Assembly (NCBI GenBank): GCA_964648465.1
Contig: CAZYMU010000009.1
Coordinates: 1-64,000 of the forward strand
DNA: 64,000 nucleotides
Source: Aminicenans sp964648465
GTDB taxonomy: Bacteria; Acidobacteriota; Aminicenantia; Aminicenantales; Aminicenantaceae
Direction: 5' to 3'
Part shown: in pieces, positions 45,125 through 54,858 of the stretch
Layout: each line of letters starts with the position of its first letter
Position numbering within the stretch: the first letter of the stretch is position 1
Program-made: the position numbers and the translations under genes
The notes under the pieces: model-generated
Told to the model about the DNA's origin: nothing
What the model saw: only the letters and a program-made list of their open reading frames with translations
Database searches by the model: none

Positions 45125-45882
45125 TCATAATCATACTATTTGGCCTTGTATGGGGAAGCTTTTTAAATGTAGTCATATATAGAGTTCCCCTTGGAATAAG
45201 TATTGTTCATCCTCCTTCTTCCTGTCCTCACTGCAAAAAGAGAATAAAATTTTATGATAATATTCCTGTCTTTTCCTACTTGTTCCTCGGTGGAAAATGC
45301 CGTTACTGTAAGGCAAAAATCCCCATATCCTACTTTCTTGTTGAAGTTCTGACACCATTGAGTTTTCTCGTTCTCTACAATCAATACACTCTTAGTATCC
45401 ATTTCTTCTCATCATGTATCTTCACAAGCGCATTGATTACTCTGGGTTTCATTGATTTCTACCATCAGATTCTGCCCGATGAAATAACACTCTCAGGATT
45501 GGCTTTAGCTCTCGTTTATTCGCTTTTCCGCAAAGATTTTACCCTGACTCAATCCCTTGTTGGTGCCGTAGTTGGAGCGGGATTTCTTCTTCTCATATAT
45601 GGAGCTTATTTTCTGTTTCGAAAAAAAGAAGGGCTAGGCATGGGCGATGTGACAATGATGCTTATGATCGGTGCTTTCCTTGGCTGGAAGCAGACTCTTT
45701 TTACTCTTATTCTCGCTTCTTTTACCGGTGCTCTCGTTGGGCTCTGCTTTATTTTCTTTAAGAAGAAAGATCTTCAGTATTCCCTTCCATTCGGGACATT
45801 TTTAGCCCCAGCTGCTTTTGTTGCACTGATTTGGGGAGAAAGAATCATCAACGCCTATCTGAGCCTGTATAAAAATTTGTAA
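45109..45882 (+). CDS. pilD: Prepilin peptidase / N-methyltransferase
   Basis: 257 residues. N-terminal domain with two CxxC pairs (CPHCKKR, CRYCKAK) and the motif RVPLGISIVHPPSSCP, then a peptidase A24 domain with its two aspartates in FIDFYHQILPDE and GLGMGDVTMM. It cleaves and N-methylates prepilins at the inner membrane. Its substrates are probably the minor pilins encoded convergently at 49605-52510 and others outside the window. Start ATG lies within the previous gene. Confidence 0.93.
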   Translation: MVEKIIIIILFGLVWGSFLNVVIYRVPLGISIVHPPSSCPHCKKRIKFYDNIPVFSYLFLGGKCRYCKAKIPISYFLVEVLTPLSFLVLYNQYTLSIHFFSSCIFTSALITLGFIDFYHQILPDEITLSGLALALVYSLFRKDFTLTQSLVGAVVGAGFLLLIYGAYFLFRKKEGLGMGDVTMMLMIGAFLGWKQTLFTLILASFTGALVGLCFIFFKKKDLQYSLPFGTFLAPAAFVALIWGERIINAYLSLYKNL

Positions 45883-45948
45883 GAAGCAGGAATTTAGATT
45901 CAAAGGTTATTGCTTAAACCATACTAATAACATTCAGGGCTTAAGGAT

Positions 45949-48900
45949 TTACTTTATAATCTTATATATCTCTCTCCAAGATTTAACTTTCAGAAGTGCC
46001 CCAGCTGGCTGTTCCAATTTCTGAATTGTCGAGTCATATTCCTGAATATAAACCTCCCGTTTCCTTACACCTCCTGCCCTTTCCGATTCACCAAGTGTAA
46101 CTGCTGCTCTTGTTTTAATTTCAAGGTTTAAGCTTTCTACCGTGCCGGTAGATGTCTGAAATGCAGACCCGCCGACAACTGTAGAACCAGCCGACCAGAC
46201 AAACCTAGCATAAAGTTTTCCGATTCCTTCCAAGCTTGTACAGGGATTAACTGTTTCTATGTTCCCTGACAACGTGCTGAAGTATACGATGTAATTTGCC
46301 ACTTTCGGGTCAGCCCATACTTTACCCATTATTTCCTGCCCAGTTTCCTCTACTGTGTGAATTAAATCTCCTCTGTCCTTTTCTCCAGGTAATCCGAGTA
46401 TTCCTGAATCTCCAAGATACCACTCTACTTCTGGAGTATCTCCATCTATAAGTGCAATAAAAGAATAAGGCCCCTCATCCGGAGCCTTATCATCTCCCCC
46501 AGTTCCGAAATAAATGCGTGGAAATGTTCCTGTCGAACCAGGGTCAATCCATATTGCGGATTTTGTGATAATCGGGTAATTCATCGAATCCGTATAGATT
46601 GTCTCAGCATCCCATGAGTTGTTATTTTGGAACTCGATACTGGTATCCACTTTCCACATCCTCCCATCGAGGTCTCCAAAATAAACCGCATCTGTATACC
46701 CATCCCTTTCTATATCAATTATTGATGGAGAGCCGGGAATGGCATTAGGAATATTAGGAAAGCTAGCTGAAGTGTCAACATCAACTGCTTCAAAATTCCA
46801 AAAAATATCTCCATCTTCCAGATTTACAGCGTAAAAATTATTTCCTATCTCTTCACTAAGGCTGTTATCATACCCGGATCCCATAAAAGCCACCCAGGAA
46901 TCATTTCCTCCCTTACTGACTTTTCCTATTTCCGGTACTGACCAGGTCTCTCCCATTGTCTCATGTGTAACTTCCCACATAGGCTGAGGATCTTCAATAT
47001 TTGTAATATCCAGAGCAAAATAATAGTTGCCGCTCGCATTCGGGCCAATCGAACTTCCTTTCCCTGGCCCCTGACCGCAGATGATAACTGTCCTCCATTC
47101 TCCGCCAATCTGTACGTCTGCAGCCACCGGACTTCCATCTACATAAACATCTCTCACAAAATATCTTTCACCGGTATTGGGTTCAACCCCCCTCATGTTT
47201 CTCAATTTGGGAAGCAGGTTGTTAGGGATAAATGCCCACAGTTCTTCACCCGTAGCAATATCAAAGCAGTGTAACATGCCGTCATTTGTACCCACAAGAA
47301 GTACTTTAGGCCTGTTCTTCCAATCTTCGATAAAATTTTCATACCCGGATCCCATACTCACAGGATCTCCCTTAGGACACTCAACAATGATAGGATTAGA
47401 ATGGTTGATATCTCCCAGTTTCCAGTAGCGGTCTTCACCTCTTACGAAGTTAATAAGGCCCGCATTCGTGTTTTGAAAATCATTTAATATAGGTCCTAAG
47501 ATGTCAATATTGCTTGTAGAGAATTCGATTCTCTGCAAGCCAGAACCGCCGGAGCCGGGAACAGCAGTATAAATTGTTCTGTCTCCTGCAGCCCGGATAT
47601 TCAATAATTCTCCAGCATCCCACCTGATTTCAACTCCCTCAGCCACAAGCTCCCTTCCTGAGGATTCGGATAAATCAGGACGAGTAATTGTTCTTAGGTT
47701 AGAATAAGCATCACTTACCGGAGATGTGTTGCTGACATCATATGCTCTTAGATGTCCCTGCCACCCTGGAAAATAAAACGTTCCTCCGATGATAAGTTTC
47801 TTAGGTTGACCACTTTCATCTATGACTCTTGCAGCAACAGAGGTTCGGGAGTATTCACGCCTCTCGACATACGTGATCGAAAATGCTATTCTGCTAATGA
47901 CCGGAGTTTCAAATGATGCTCCTTCATAGTCCTCCATTTCGTCCTCTTCAGCATACAAGATTGCTTTCCACAAGAGCTGTGAGCCAAAATGCGTAAATTC
48001 GTGCCAGGGTAAATCGTTCTCACTGGCATAAGTATGGAGTGCACCACTGCTTGAAACCCCGTCATTTCTTTCCGTTCCGAATCTTGCGTAGAATTCCCAA
48101 TCCCTTCCATTATTGCTTATATAATAATCCACGGTAAGCCCCTGGCTCGATCCTCCACGGACACTTTGATCAAGATTGCTCATTCTAACTCTAGTTATTG
48201 CATGTTCAGCAGGGTCGAGGTCTGGAGTCACATTTGTTGACCATGCTTCTCCGAAAGTATTATAAACAGGAGCCAAATCATTTATGACTAGAAAATAATC
48301 CCCAGAATGGTTTGCATCTGCCAAAATAACATCCATATCACCATCCAGGTCATAGTCCATTAAAGCACTCATATCCACATCGTGGGGATCTGGGAGGATA
48401 GGCTGGCACATATTCAAGCATCTAAATTCAAATTCCAACTGGCCGTCAACTATGCCCTGGTTTTTCATAAACCACATTCTGGCTTCATTCCCTGCATTCC
48501 ACCTGTCTGTAGCCGCAAAAATATCTATCCTGCCATCATGGTTAAAATCCGCTACACAGGTTGCAACCGTTCCTGTACAATCATCATTGGGGATAGTCAG
48601 TTCGTGGCGGGTAAAACCTTCAGTCCCATCATTCTCATAATAAACTAAATACGGAATGTCATTTACAGTACCGCCAAGAATATCCATATCACCATCCCCG
48701 TCAAAATCTGCCGCATCGACAGAAGTCCCTCCACGGCCGATATTAAAGCCGGTTGTCTGGTCATAATTAATTTCAGCGATCTCAAAAGAATCAATATTAA
48801 AATCCTCAGCTCCTGGATTCCTGACAAGAAATATTTTATCCTGACTGATAACCAGTAAATCCATGTCGTCATCATCGTCAATATCTACCGAGCATAAATG

Positions 48901-49572
48901 GTCTCCAGCCCAGTTGATGTATACCCCGGTAGTCATGAATCTGCTCGAAAAATCCAGGTTAGGTGAGACTTGATAGGAGTAAAAATCCGGATCTGTCGCA
49001 GTCCCCACATTTATATACATTGCCGCTACAAAGTCAGTGTATCCAAATTCGTCTCTGCTATTCTTCATGAAAAAGAAATCCTGCAGTCCATCGCCATTGT
49101 AATCTGCAGCAGTTATAGAAGCAGGTCCAACGTAGAGCCCTTCATCATAAACTTCGCTGGGATCTACAAAAAATATAATACCGTCATCATCCTCACCATC
49201 TTCGTCTCCGTCATAATAATAATTCCTCGCTAGAATCAGCCTGTAATTATTTTCAATGTCTAGGCCTATTAAGTCCGGATAACCATCTCCGTCAAAATCT
49301 CCTGCATCACATACATATATCTTTGCTCCCATACCTGAAGGTTCCTCAATCGAAAAGTTTGCTCCCAGCCAGCTCAATGTAACTTCTCCATTTCCAGTCC
49401 ACATAGCAGAAGTCTTTTCTACATCTTTATATGTCGTAGGAGAGCCAAATGTTTCTTCAAAAGCTATTGTATATTCTATACACTCCTCTTGTGCCCAGAA
49501 CTTTATTGCAAAAACAGCTATGAATATAGCCACAGGCAATACTATTAACATTACATTCTTTATTTTTTTCAT
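45949..49572 (-). CDS. pilY1: PilY1-like pilus tip protein with N-terminal FG-GAP/VCBS repeats
   Basis: 1207 residues with a signal peptide. The N-terminal half (about 85-460) holds at least five FG-GAP/VCBS units with calcium-loop sequences (DFDGDGYPD, DYNGDGLQD, DFDGDGDMD, DFNHDGRID, DLDGDMD). The C-terminal part (about 640-1100) is the PilC/PilY1 beta-propeller: KLGDINHSNPIIV, VLLVGTNDGMLHCFDIATGEELWAFIP, and the calcium site DIERDGYTD. PilY1 acts at the pilus tip in adhesion and pilus biogenesis. It is the last gene of the minor pilin operon. Confidence 0.85.
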   Translation of the reverse strand: MKKIKNVMLIVLPVAIFIAVFAIKFWAQEECIEYTIAFEETFGSPTTYKDVEKTSAMWTGNGEVTLSWLGANFSIEEPSGMGAKIYVCDAGDFDGDGYPDLIGLDIENNYRLILARNYYYDGDEDGEDDDGIIFFVDPSEVYDEGLYVGPASITAADYNGDGLQDFFFMKNSRDEFGYTDFVAAMYINVGTATDPDFYSYQVSPNLDFSSRFMTTGVYINWAGDHLCSVDIDDDDDMDLLVISQDKIFLVRNPGAEDFNIDSFEIAEINYDQTTGFNIGRGGTSVDAADFDGDGDMDILGGTVNDIPYLVYYENDGTEGFTRHELTIPNDDCTGTVATCVADFNHDGRIDIFAATDRWNAGNEARMWFMKNQGIVDGQLEFEFRCLNMCQPILPDPHDVDMSALMDYDLDGDMDVILADANHSGDYFLVINDLAPVYNTFGEAWSTNVTPDLDPAEHAITRVRMSNLDQSVRGGSSQGLTVDYYISNNGRDWEFYARFGTERNDGVSSSGALHTYASENDLPWHEFTHFGSQLLWKAILYAEEDEMEDYEGASFETPVISRIAFSITYVERREYSRTSVAARVIDESGQPKKLIIGGTFYFPGWQGHLRAYDVSNTSPVSDAYSNLRTITRPDLSESSGRELVAEGVEIRWDAGELLNIRAAGDRTIYTAVPGSGGSGLQRIEFSTSNIDILGPILNDFQNTNAGLINFVRGEDRYWKLGDINHSNPIIVECPKGDPVSMGSGYENFIEDWKNRPKVLLVGTNDGMLHCFDIATGEELWAFIPNNLLPKLRNMRGVEPNTGERYFVRDVYVDGSPVAADVQIGGEWRTVIICGQGPGKGSSIGPNASGNYYFALDITNIEDPQPMWEVTHETMGETWSVPEIGKVSKGGNDSWVAFMGSGYDNSLSEEIGNNFYAVNLEDGDIFWNFEAVDVDTSASFPNIPNAIPGSPSIIDIERDGYTDAVYFGDLDGRMWKVDTSIEFQNNNSWDAETIYTDSMNYPIITKSAIWIDPGSTGTFPRIYFGTGGDDKAPDEGPYSFIALIDGDTPEVEWYLGDSGILGLPGEKDRGDLIHTVEETGQEIMGKVWADPKVANYIVYFSTLSGNIETVNPCTSLEGIGKLYARFVWSAGSTVVGGSAFQTSTGTVESLNLEIKTRAAVTLGESERAGGVRKREVYIQEYDSTIQKLEQPAGALLKVKSWREIYKIIK

Positions 49573-49604
49573 TTTTTCCCTCTTTTATTCTTTTGTTTAT
49601 TAGT

Positions 49605-50213
49605 TTAATGCGATATTTCAATAGCCAATTCAATTTCTAACCTTGTGGTCGTCATATTACTTCCTGTTCCAATACTACCTATACAAACTAAAAGAGTATC
49701 TCCTGCATCAGGTGTGCCTCCGCCAGCTTCATCATCTATCAAAAAAGCTGTATATGTAAAACGATGATCTAATACTCCTCCATCTGATATATAAGGCTGG
49801 CGGCAAAAAATGACATTAGCAACATCAGGATTTCCATCTCCATCAGGGTCAATATAATCCAGCATCTCTCTATCTCTCATTTTTCGAAAATAATACACAG
49901 ATAAAGGATCATCGATCCCGGAAGGTTCTTTTAGATAATGACTATCAAAACTTACCCAACTGTCAGTTGCAAAAGAATTTTCAATAGCAAGCCAGGCTGA
50001 ATCAAAACCCGCCTCAGCTGCATTAAAGGCCTGCTGCTGTGTGCGAATATTGCCTGCAACAACTGTTCCTGTATTAGTCACTGCAATAACCGCAAGTCCA
50101 ACAACAAGTAAAAAAGCCAGCACCAGAATTACAATAATTAATGCAGAACCTTTTTCAAAATTATTCATCTTCAACCTGTCACCAGCTGCTAAATTTTTCT
50201 TCCTTCTTTTCAC
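49605..50213 (-). CDS. pilX: PilX-like minor pilin assembly protein
   Basis: 202 residues. KGSALIIVILVLAFLLVVGLAVIAVTNTGTVVAGNIRTQQQAFNAAEAGFDSAW is the PilX N-terminal pattern, with the hydrophobic helix after the basic leader. GTG at 50213 with AGAGGT upstream is the likely start; ATG at 50168 (MNNFEKG) is an alternative. Fits the fimT-pilV-pilW-pilX-pilY1 order. Confidence 0.8.
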   Translation of the reverse strand: MKRRKKNLAAGDRLKMNNFEKGSALIIVILVLAFLLVVGLAVIAVTNTGTVVAGNIRTQQQAFNAAEAGFDSAWLAIENSFATDSWVSFDSHYLKEPSGIDDPLSVYYFRKMRDREMLDYIDPDGDGNPDVANVIFCRQPYISDGGVLDHRFTYTAFLIDDEAGGGTPDAGDTLLVCIGSIGTGSNMTTTRLEIELAIEISH

Positions 50214-50224
50214 ATTAACCTCTT

Positions 50225-51400
50225 TTATATCAAACCAGTATTATATATGCTCAAGGACATATTTCTTATATTAGCGGTTGATTCCAATAAAAACCTTCTA
50301 TGCCTATCAACCTGAGTTCCTGGAAGAGAATCAGCAACATAAGGTTTTCCGTAAATATACTGTGCTTCAGGAGGAACAGCACTTGAAACACTCACATAAG
50401 GATTTTCTGTTTTTCCGAGAACATAAATTCTAATGCGGCGTATGCCCCCAAGAACCTGAAGGTCAGTCCATGTATAAAGGCTGTCATTCCAGTTTAAAAA
50501 ATCGCCGGCATCCAGTTGACCGTTATTGTTGTTATCATCAAGAACTTGGTCGTTATCAAAATCCCCATGATACTGGAACTGGAAGTCCTCAATGTTTTGT
50601 GCAAGAGGTTGGTATTCAACAAGATTATTTACTAATCGCGAAACATATAGAACACCTGGCTGACCCAAATAACCATTCGTACCCGCTGTTAAACTCTGGT
50701 AATTTCCATCGACATCAAGCCAGTATGTCTTAAAGTCAATAAAATGGACTGTGCCTCCAACATAATGGGCCCCAGCTCCTCCAGGTATTAACCCATTCGG
50801 TAAAGTCTCGTTTATTGAACTAAAACTGATAATATTGCTTGCTGTTCCTAATCCCTGTATACTAGTGATTAGACCAAGTTCCCCATTTATTGTATTGAGA
50901 TCCGGATTAGGGAGTATAAGGATTAATCTATTGATATATCCCAGCGCCTCAGAAGGATAAACCCCTGCAGTATAAGGATAGAGACTAAATTCATAGTCTT
51001 CAAGCGTAATAGTTCCTGAAGAAGGAACATAGCTTTTAATAACAAGCTTTGCGGGATCAGAATTACCCAGGATTGTTATTCTGTCAGAGCGGACTCCAGT
51101 ACTTGGCTGCGCAGGATCATTGTTTACTCCCTCAATGAAATATGCACAGAACTGCTGAGGTAAGCCAGCTCCTGCAGATTTTAAATCCCTGGAAATGAAA
51201 AACATCGCAGAACGAACATCATTCTGAAGTTCTGCAAATTGCTGCTGGTCAACTGCAATCCTGTTGCTGTCCATATACAAAGACAGTGTTCCCAAAATAA
51301 CAATCAGCATTATCGAACTGCTAATAAGCATTTCAATAAGAGTAAATCCTAATCTAGAATGGTTGCCATTTGAATATTGTTTTTTTAACTTGTTTATCAT
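50225..51400 (-). CDS. pilW: PilW-like minor prepilin
   Basis: 391 residues. Type III prepilin cleavage site SRLG|FTLIEMLISSSIMLIV with the conserved Glu at +5. PilW signature features include QQFAELQNDVRSAMFFISRDLKSAGAG after the helix. The C-terminal part is beta-rich and includes an Asp-rich segment (DDNNNNGQLDAGD) that may bind calcium. Part of the minor pilin operon. Confidence 0.85.
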   Translation of the reverse strand: MINKLKKQYSNGNHSRLGFTLIEMLISSSIMLIVILGTLSLYMDSNRIAVDQQQFAELQNDVRSAMFFISRDLKSAGAGLPQQFCAYFIEGVNNDPAQPSTGVRSDRITILGNSDPAKLVIKSYVPSSGTITLEDYEFSLYPYTAGVYPSEALGYINRLILILPNPDLNTINGELGLITSIQGLGTASNIISFSSINETLPNGLIPGGAGAHYVGGTVHFIDFKTYWLDVDGNYQSLTAGTNGYLGQPGVLYVSRLVNNLVEYQPLAQNIEDFQFQYHGDFDNDQVLDDNNNNGQLDAGDFLNWNDSLYTWTDLQVLGGIRRIRIYVLGKTENPYVSVSSAVPPEAQYIYGKPYVADSLPGTQVDRHRRFLLESTANIRNMSLSIYNTGLI

Positions 51401-51474
51401 TTTTTTCGCTTAAACCTTCCTTCTTCTATTTTGTCGGTCCGTCTCATATTAAAATTTTACATTGAACGATCCGG

Positions 51475-51945
51475 TTATCGTCCAATAACTGTGCTAATAT
51501 CCGCACTTACTCTATATTTAGAGGGATTAAGAATGAGCTGATTTACTGCCACACCCGTCTGTGCTTCTCCTGCTTTGGCTATTGTAAAAACCAAAACTCT
51601 AACATCCCAATAATACCCTGAAACACTGACCTGGGTAATTCTCCTAAAATCGATTATTCCGTCACTATTAACATCAATATTCTCATCAACCGGAGCTATG
51701 GCTAATGTGTTTATATCAGCAGCAGTAAGATTCCTTACACTGTCAATCTGTTGCTGAGCTAAAAAAGTAGCGCTGCTTATTTTTTCGGAACGAGAGTTGC
51801 TGAGAATGGAATAAGTAAAAAGCTGAGCTAATCCCAACACTGCAATACCTACCAGTGCCATGGATACAAGCACTTCAATTAGTGTAAATCCCTCTTTGAC
51901 CGAATGGGTTTGAGCCATATTTTTTATCATCTTAGAATCACTCAT
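51475..51945 (-). CDS. pilV: PilV-like minor prepilin
   Basis: 156 residues. Leader ending VKEG|FTLIEVLVSMALVGIAVLGLAQ, a type IV prepilin N-terminus with Glu at +5. Length and position between FimT- and PilW-type genes fit PilV. Confidence 0.82.
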   Translation of the reverse strand: MSDSKMIKNMAQTHSVKEGFTLIEVLVSMALVGIAVLGLAQLFTYSILSNSRSEKISSATFLAQQQIDSVRNLTAADINTLAIAPVDENIDVNSDGIIDFRRITQVSVSGYYWDVRVLVFTIAKAGEAQTGVAVNQLILNPSKYRVSADISTVIGR

Positions 51946-51970
51946 TTCATTATTTTTTTAATTCCATTGG

Positions 51971-52510
51971 TTAAGTACCACTAAATGATTTAAGATATTT
52001 AATTGACCCAGCGGTAAACACTTTGATTTCTCTCATGTCCTGCTGGTTATAATTTTTTAGTTTATCACTCTGAATAGTTATGCTGTTTTTGCCAATTTCA
52101 TAATTTGTAATAAAACCCATCGGAGAAAATTCAACAGTTTTATCAGTTGCACTACTCTTCACAACCACATTAAAATCAGTAGAAATTGTCTTAGTCACAA
52201 ACCCAGACATCTGATTCCACGAACCCGATGTATCCTGGCTCTCAATAAGAAAAAACCATCTCTCATTTGGCTGGTAAAACCTCACTCTTTGGTTCTGTTT
52301 AGTCTTTACTGCTTGAAATTTTGCCCTTTGTAATGTTGTCAGTATATCTCTAGCCTCACTTTCTATAGACCTTGTTTCCAGAGAGTTCCTGATGCTCGGA
52401 TAACTCATGGCTAATACTATACCAATAATCCCCAAAACAAATAAAAGCTCTATTAAAGAAAATCCTTTTCTAGCCGAGGTAAATTCTACCCCTTTATAAA
52501 TCCCAGACAT
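51971..52510 (-). CDS. fimT: FimT/GspH-like minor prepilin
   Basis: 179 residues. Leader ends SARKG|FSLIELLFVLGIIGIVLAM, followed by the GspH/FimT-type segment ARDILTTLQRAKFQAVKTKQNQRVRFY. I chose ATG 52510 (MSGIYK) because AAAGGAAA precedes it and gives a leader of usual length; ATG 52525 is possible. First gene of the minor pilin operon with a sigma-54 promoter upstream. Confidence 0.83.
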   Translation of the reverse strand: MSGIYKGVEFTSARKGFSLIELLFVLGIIGIVLAMSYPSIRNSLETRSIESEARDILTTLQRAKFQAVKTKQNQRVRFYQPNERWFFLIESQDTSGSWNQMSGFVTKTISTDFNVVVKSSATDKTVEFSPMGFITNYEIGKNSITIQSDKLKNYNQQDMREIKVFTAGSIKYLKSFSGT

Positions 52511-52685
52511 AAAAGATTTCCTTTCCATTTTACCGACTGCTTTTTTATCTACTATCAATCGTCCCTTGTGCTGTTGATTGTAGACATTTATATGAAAATT
52601 TGCAACCTTTCATAATACTAAAAGATTCTTCCCCTCCTTTTTACTATTATAAAACATATTTTCATCCTATTTATAAACCGTAAAC

Positions 52686-52701
52686 CGCAAATTTCATGCC
52701 A
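52686..52701 (-). promoter_or_regulatory. Sigma-54 promoter for the minor pilin operon
   Basis: On the minus strand this reads TGGCATGAAATTTGCG, with GG-N10-GC spacing. Predicted start near 52675, about 165 bases before fimT. TGTCA half-sites, including an 11-base inverted repeat, lie just upstream (52718-52809). Confidence 0.7.
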
Positions 52702-52717
52702 ACTTAATCCGATAATA

Positions 52718-52809
52718 TGTCATTGATAATAAACAGATTATCTTTCGGTGCCATGTTTTCCCGCTCTTATTATGCCATTTTCTGTCATATCAATGACAAA
52801 TAATTGACA
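52718..52809. promoter_or_regulatory. Cluster of TGTCA half-sites (possible activator sites)
   Basis: TGTCATTGATA (52718-52728) and its exact reverse complement TATCAATGACA (52788-52798) are 70 bases apart start to start. TGTCAT-ATCA-ATGACA (52783-52798) is itself a palindrome, and a further TGACA lies at 52805-52809. They sit 17-108 bases upstream of the sigma-54 -24 box. PilR of Pseudomonas binds TGTC-containing sites upstream of pilA. The rest of the 52511-53046 gap shows nothing else firm. Confidence 0.45.
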
Positions 52810-53046
52810 TATTACATATTTATAATATATATTTTTAATTATAACTTCAAGGTGAATCAACGGGTGATTTCCGCTGCCTTTTTATAATCTTTCTTCGTAC
52901 ATTATCTCACCTCAAAAAGCTAGTCTCAATTTTTCTGCTGTTTTTAATTTATACCTGCCTTCATTGTCCTTCAACGCCTTATTTGATGCATACAAGCGCT
53001 GACAAATTCATTGAATTTTGGAACAGACTGTGATATTGATTTATTC

Positions 53047-54858
53047 ATGGTTCAAGAGAAAAAGTATGTCTTTTATGCCGTTTTTTTAATTTTTTTCTTT
53101 TTCCTGGGAGCTTCTCTTTTCATAAATATCCATTCTATTCAAGGCAACTTCCTTTTTGCTGATGAGGCAATTTATTATTCTCTGACCCAAAGCCTAGCCC
53201 ACGACGGGGACCTTGAATATACTAAAAAAGATTTGATTAGATACTTCCAAGCTTTCGATTCTGGACCGATTGGACTTTTCTTAAAAAAGGGGAAAGACAA
53301 TAAAATCTTCTTTGCCAAATCATTTGCTTATCCCATTTTTGCTTCGCCTTTTGTTAAAATCTTCGGCTGTAATGGCTTTTTTATCTTCCACTCAATCCTT
53401 TTTCTGCTTCTTCTGTTAATGGGCAGTATGTATTTTTCGCTGGGAAACAGGCCAGCTCTCTCACTCCTCATTATATTAACATTTCTTTTTGCGTCAGTTG
53501 CCATTGTATATATTATTTGGATATCACCCGATTTTTTCAATCTCTTCCTGGTATTTTCTGTGCTCTTCCTCTGGCTTTATAAGCGTAAAAATCAAGAAGT
53601 AAATACGAATAAAGAGAAGAAAAACAAAATCCAGACCTTTCTCCTTTCAGATTATTCGGATTATCTGGCATGTATTCTGGTTGGAATAGCAGTTTTCTCA
53701 AAACCTCCAAATATTGTGCTTATGGCTCCTTTGGTTTTACATTCTTTATTCAAAAAAAAGTTTAAACAGTCTTTTCTTATGGTTCTTGTTTTTATCCTAA
53801 CTTCATGCGTCTTTTGGGGATCAAACCAACTTGTAACAGGCAATTGGAATTATCAGGGTGGTGAACGCAAAATATTCCACTTTAAATACCCTTATGAAAA
53901 AGAACATTTAACTTTTGACTCCACGGGTTTCGAGATGACTTCGGAAGGCTATGCTAAAAAGCATCTTCTTCCCCCAAAAGTCTTTATTTATAATATTTTC
54001 TATTATTTCTGGGGAAGATTCACAGGAGTTACATGGTACTTTTTCCCAGCTGTTTTGTTCATGGTTCTTTTCTTCATCAGAAAAAAACGTCCTTATCAAT
54101 GGTTCGTATTTGGGACTATTGCTGCAGAAATCCTAATATATATCACCATCATGCCAGACAATTACGCCGGCGGAGGAGGCGCCCTGGCTAATAGATACTT
54201 TCTTAATCTTTATCCTCTTTTTCTCTTCCTTCCCGATATAAAAATAAAACTTAATGAAATCGGTATTAGCTGGATTATAGCTTCTATTTTTATTGCACAA
54301 ATTTTCCTCAGTCCTTTCCAGCACTCTCATTATCCTGCAACTCATGCAAAAAAATTTCCCTTCAAGATGCTTCCTGTAGAATTAACTCTTGTTAATAACT
54401 TTCCAACAAACACAAACCCAGAAGCTTTCCGGCAACCTGTGGGAACAAAGAATTCCTGGCTCCATTTTCTGGACGATAATTTCATCCCCAGACAGAAAAA
54501 ATCCAAACAGGAAAAATCAGGATTCTGGACTAGAGGATCTCACACATCGGAAATGATTCTTAAAACCTGGTATCCCGTTAAGAAAATTCTTTTTCATGTA
54601 CTGAACAATCCCCGAATGCGAAATGAAATCTCAGTCCAAGTTGGAAGTAAGAAGAAAAAAATCATTCTCAGTAAAAATCAGCGCGGAATTCTTTCTTTCG
54701 ACAATCTAAAGCCATTTATAATTAAAGCTACCCACCTTTATAAAATAAAAATAAAAGCCTCGAAAGGTTCCATTCCTTATCTTGAAGAACAAAAAAGTGC
54801 GGAGAGAAGATATCTAGGCACATTTTTTGAATTGGAAATCATTCCTAAAAACGAGTAA
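53047..54858 (+). CDS. GT-C type multi-pass membrane protein (putative glycosyltransferase)
   Basis: 603 residues with about ten hydrophobic helices to roughly residue 430 and a soluble C-terminal part. After the first helix, FLFADEAIYYSLTQSLAHDGD carries the acidic motif of GT-C (GT39-like) glycosyltransferases. ATG 53047 (MVQEKK) is chosen; a TTG at 53011 is the only in-frame alternative and neither has a clear ribosome site. Its stop shares one base with the asnB ATG, so the two are coupled. Confidence 0.6.
   Translation: MVQEKKYVFYAVFLIFFFFLGASLFINIHSIQGNFLFADEAIYYSLTQSLAHDGDLEYTKKDLIRYFQAFDSGPIGLFLKKGKDNKIFFAKSFAYPIFASPFVKIFGCNGFFIFHSILFLLLLLMGSMYFSLGNRPALSLLIILTFLFASVAIVYIIWISPDFFNLFLVFSVLFLWLYKRKNQEVNTNKEKKNKIQTFLLSDYSDYLACILVGIAVFSKPPNIVLMAPLVLHSLFKKKFKQSFLMVLVFILTSCVFWGSNQLVTGNWNYQGGERKIFHFKYPYEKEHLTFDSTGFEMTSEGYAKKHLLPPKVFIYNIFYYFWGRFTGVTWYFFPAVLFMVLFFIRKKRPYQWFVFGTIAAEILIYITIMPDNYAGGGGALANRYFLNLYPLFLFLPDIKIKLNEIGISWIIASIFIAQIFLSPFQHSHYPATHAKKFPFKMLPVELTLVNNFPTNTNPEAFRQPVGTKNSWLHFLDDNFIPRQKKSKQEKSGFWTRGSHTSEMILKTWYPVKKILFHVLNNPRMRNEISVQVGSKKKKIILSKNQRGILSFDNLKPFIIKATHLYKIKIKASKGSIPYLEEQKSAERRYLGTFFELEIIPKNE

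Noticed and set aside
52762..52777. A second TGGCAT with GG-N10-GC spacing upstream of fimT.
   Set aside because: The -12 part reads GAGCG instead of TTGC; kept out of the promoter list.
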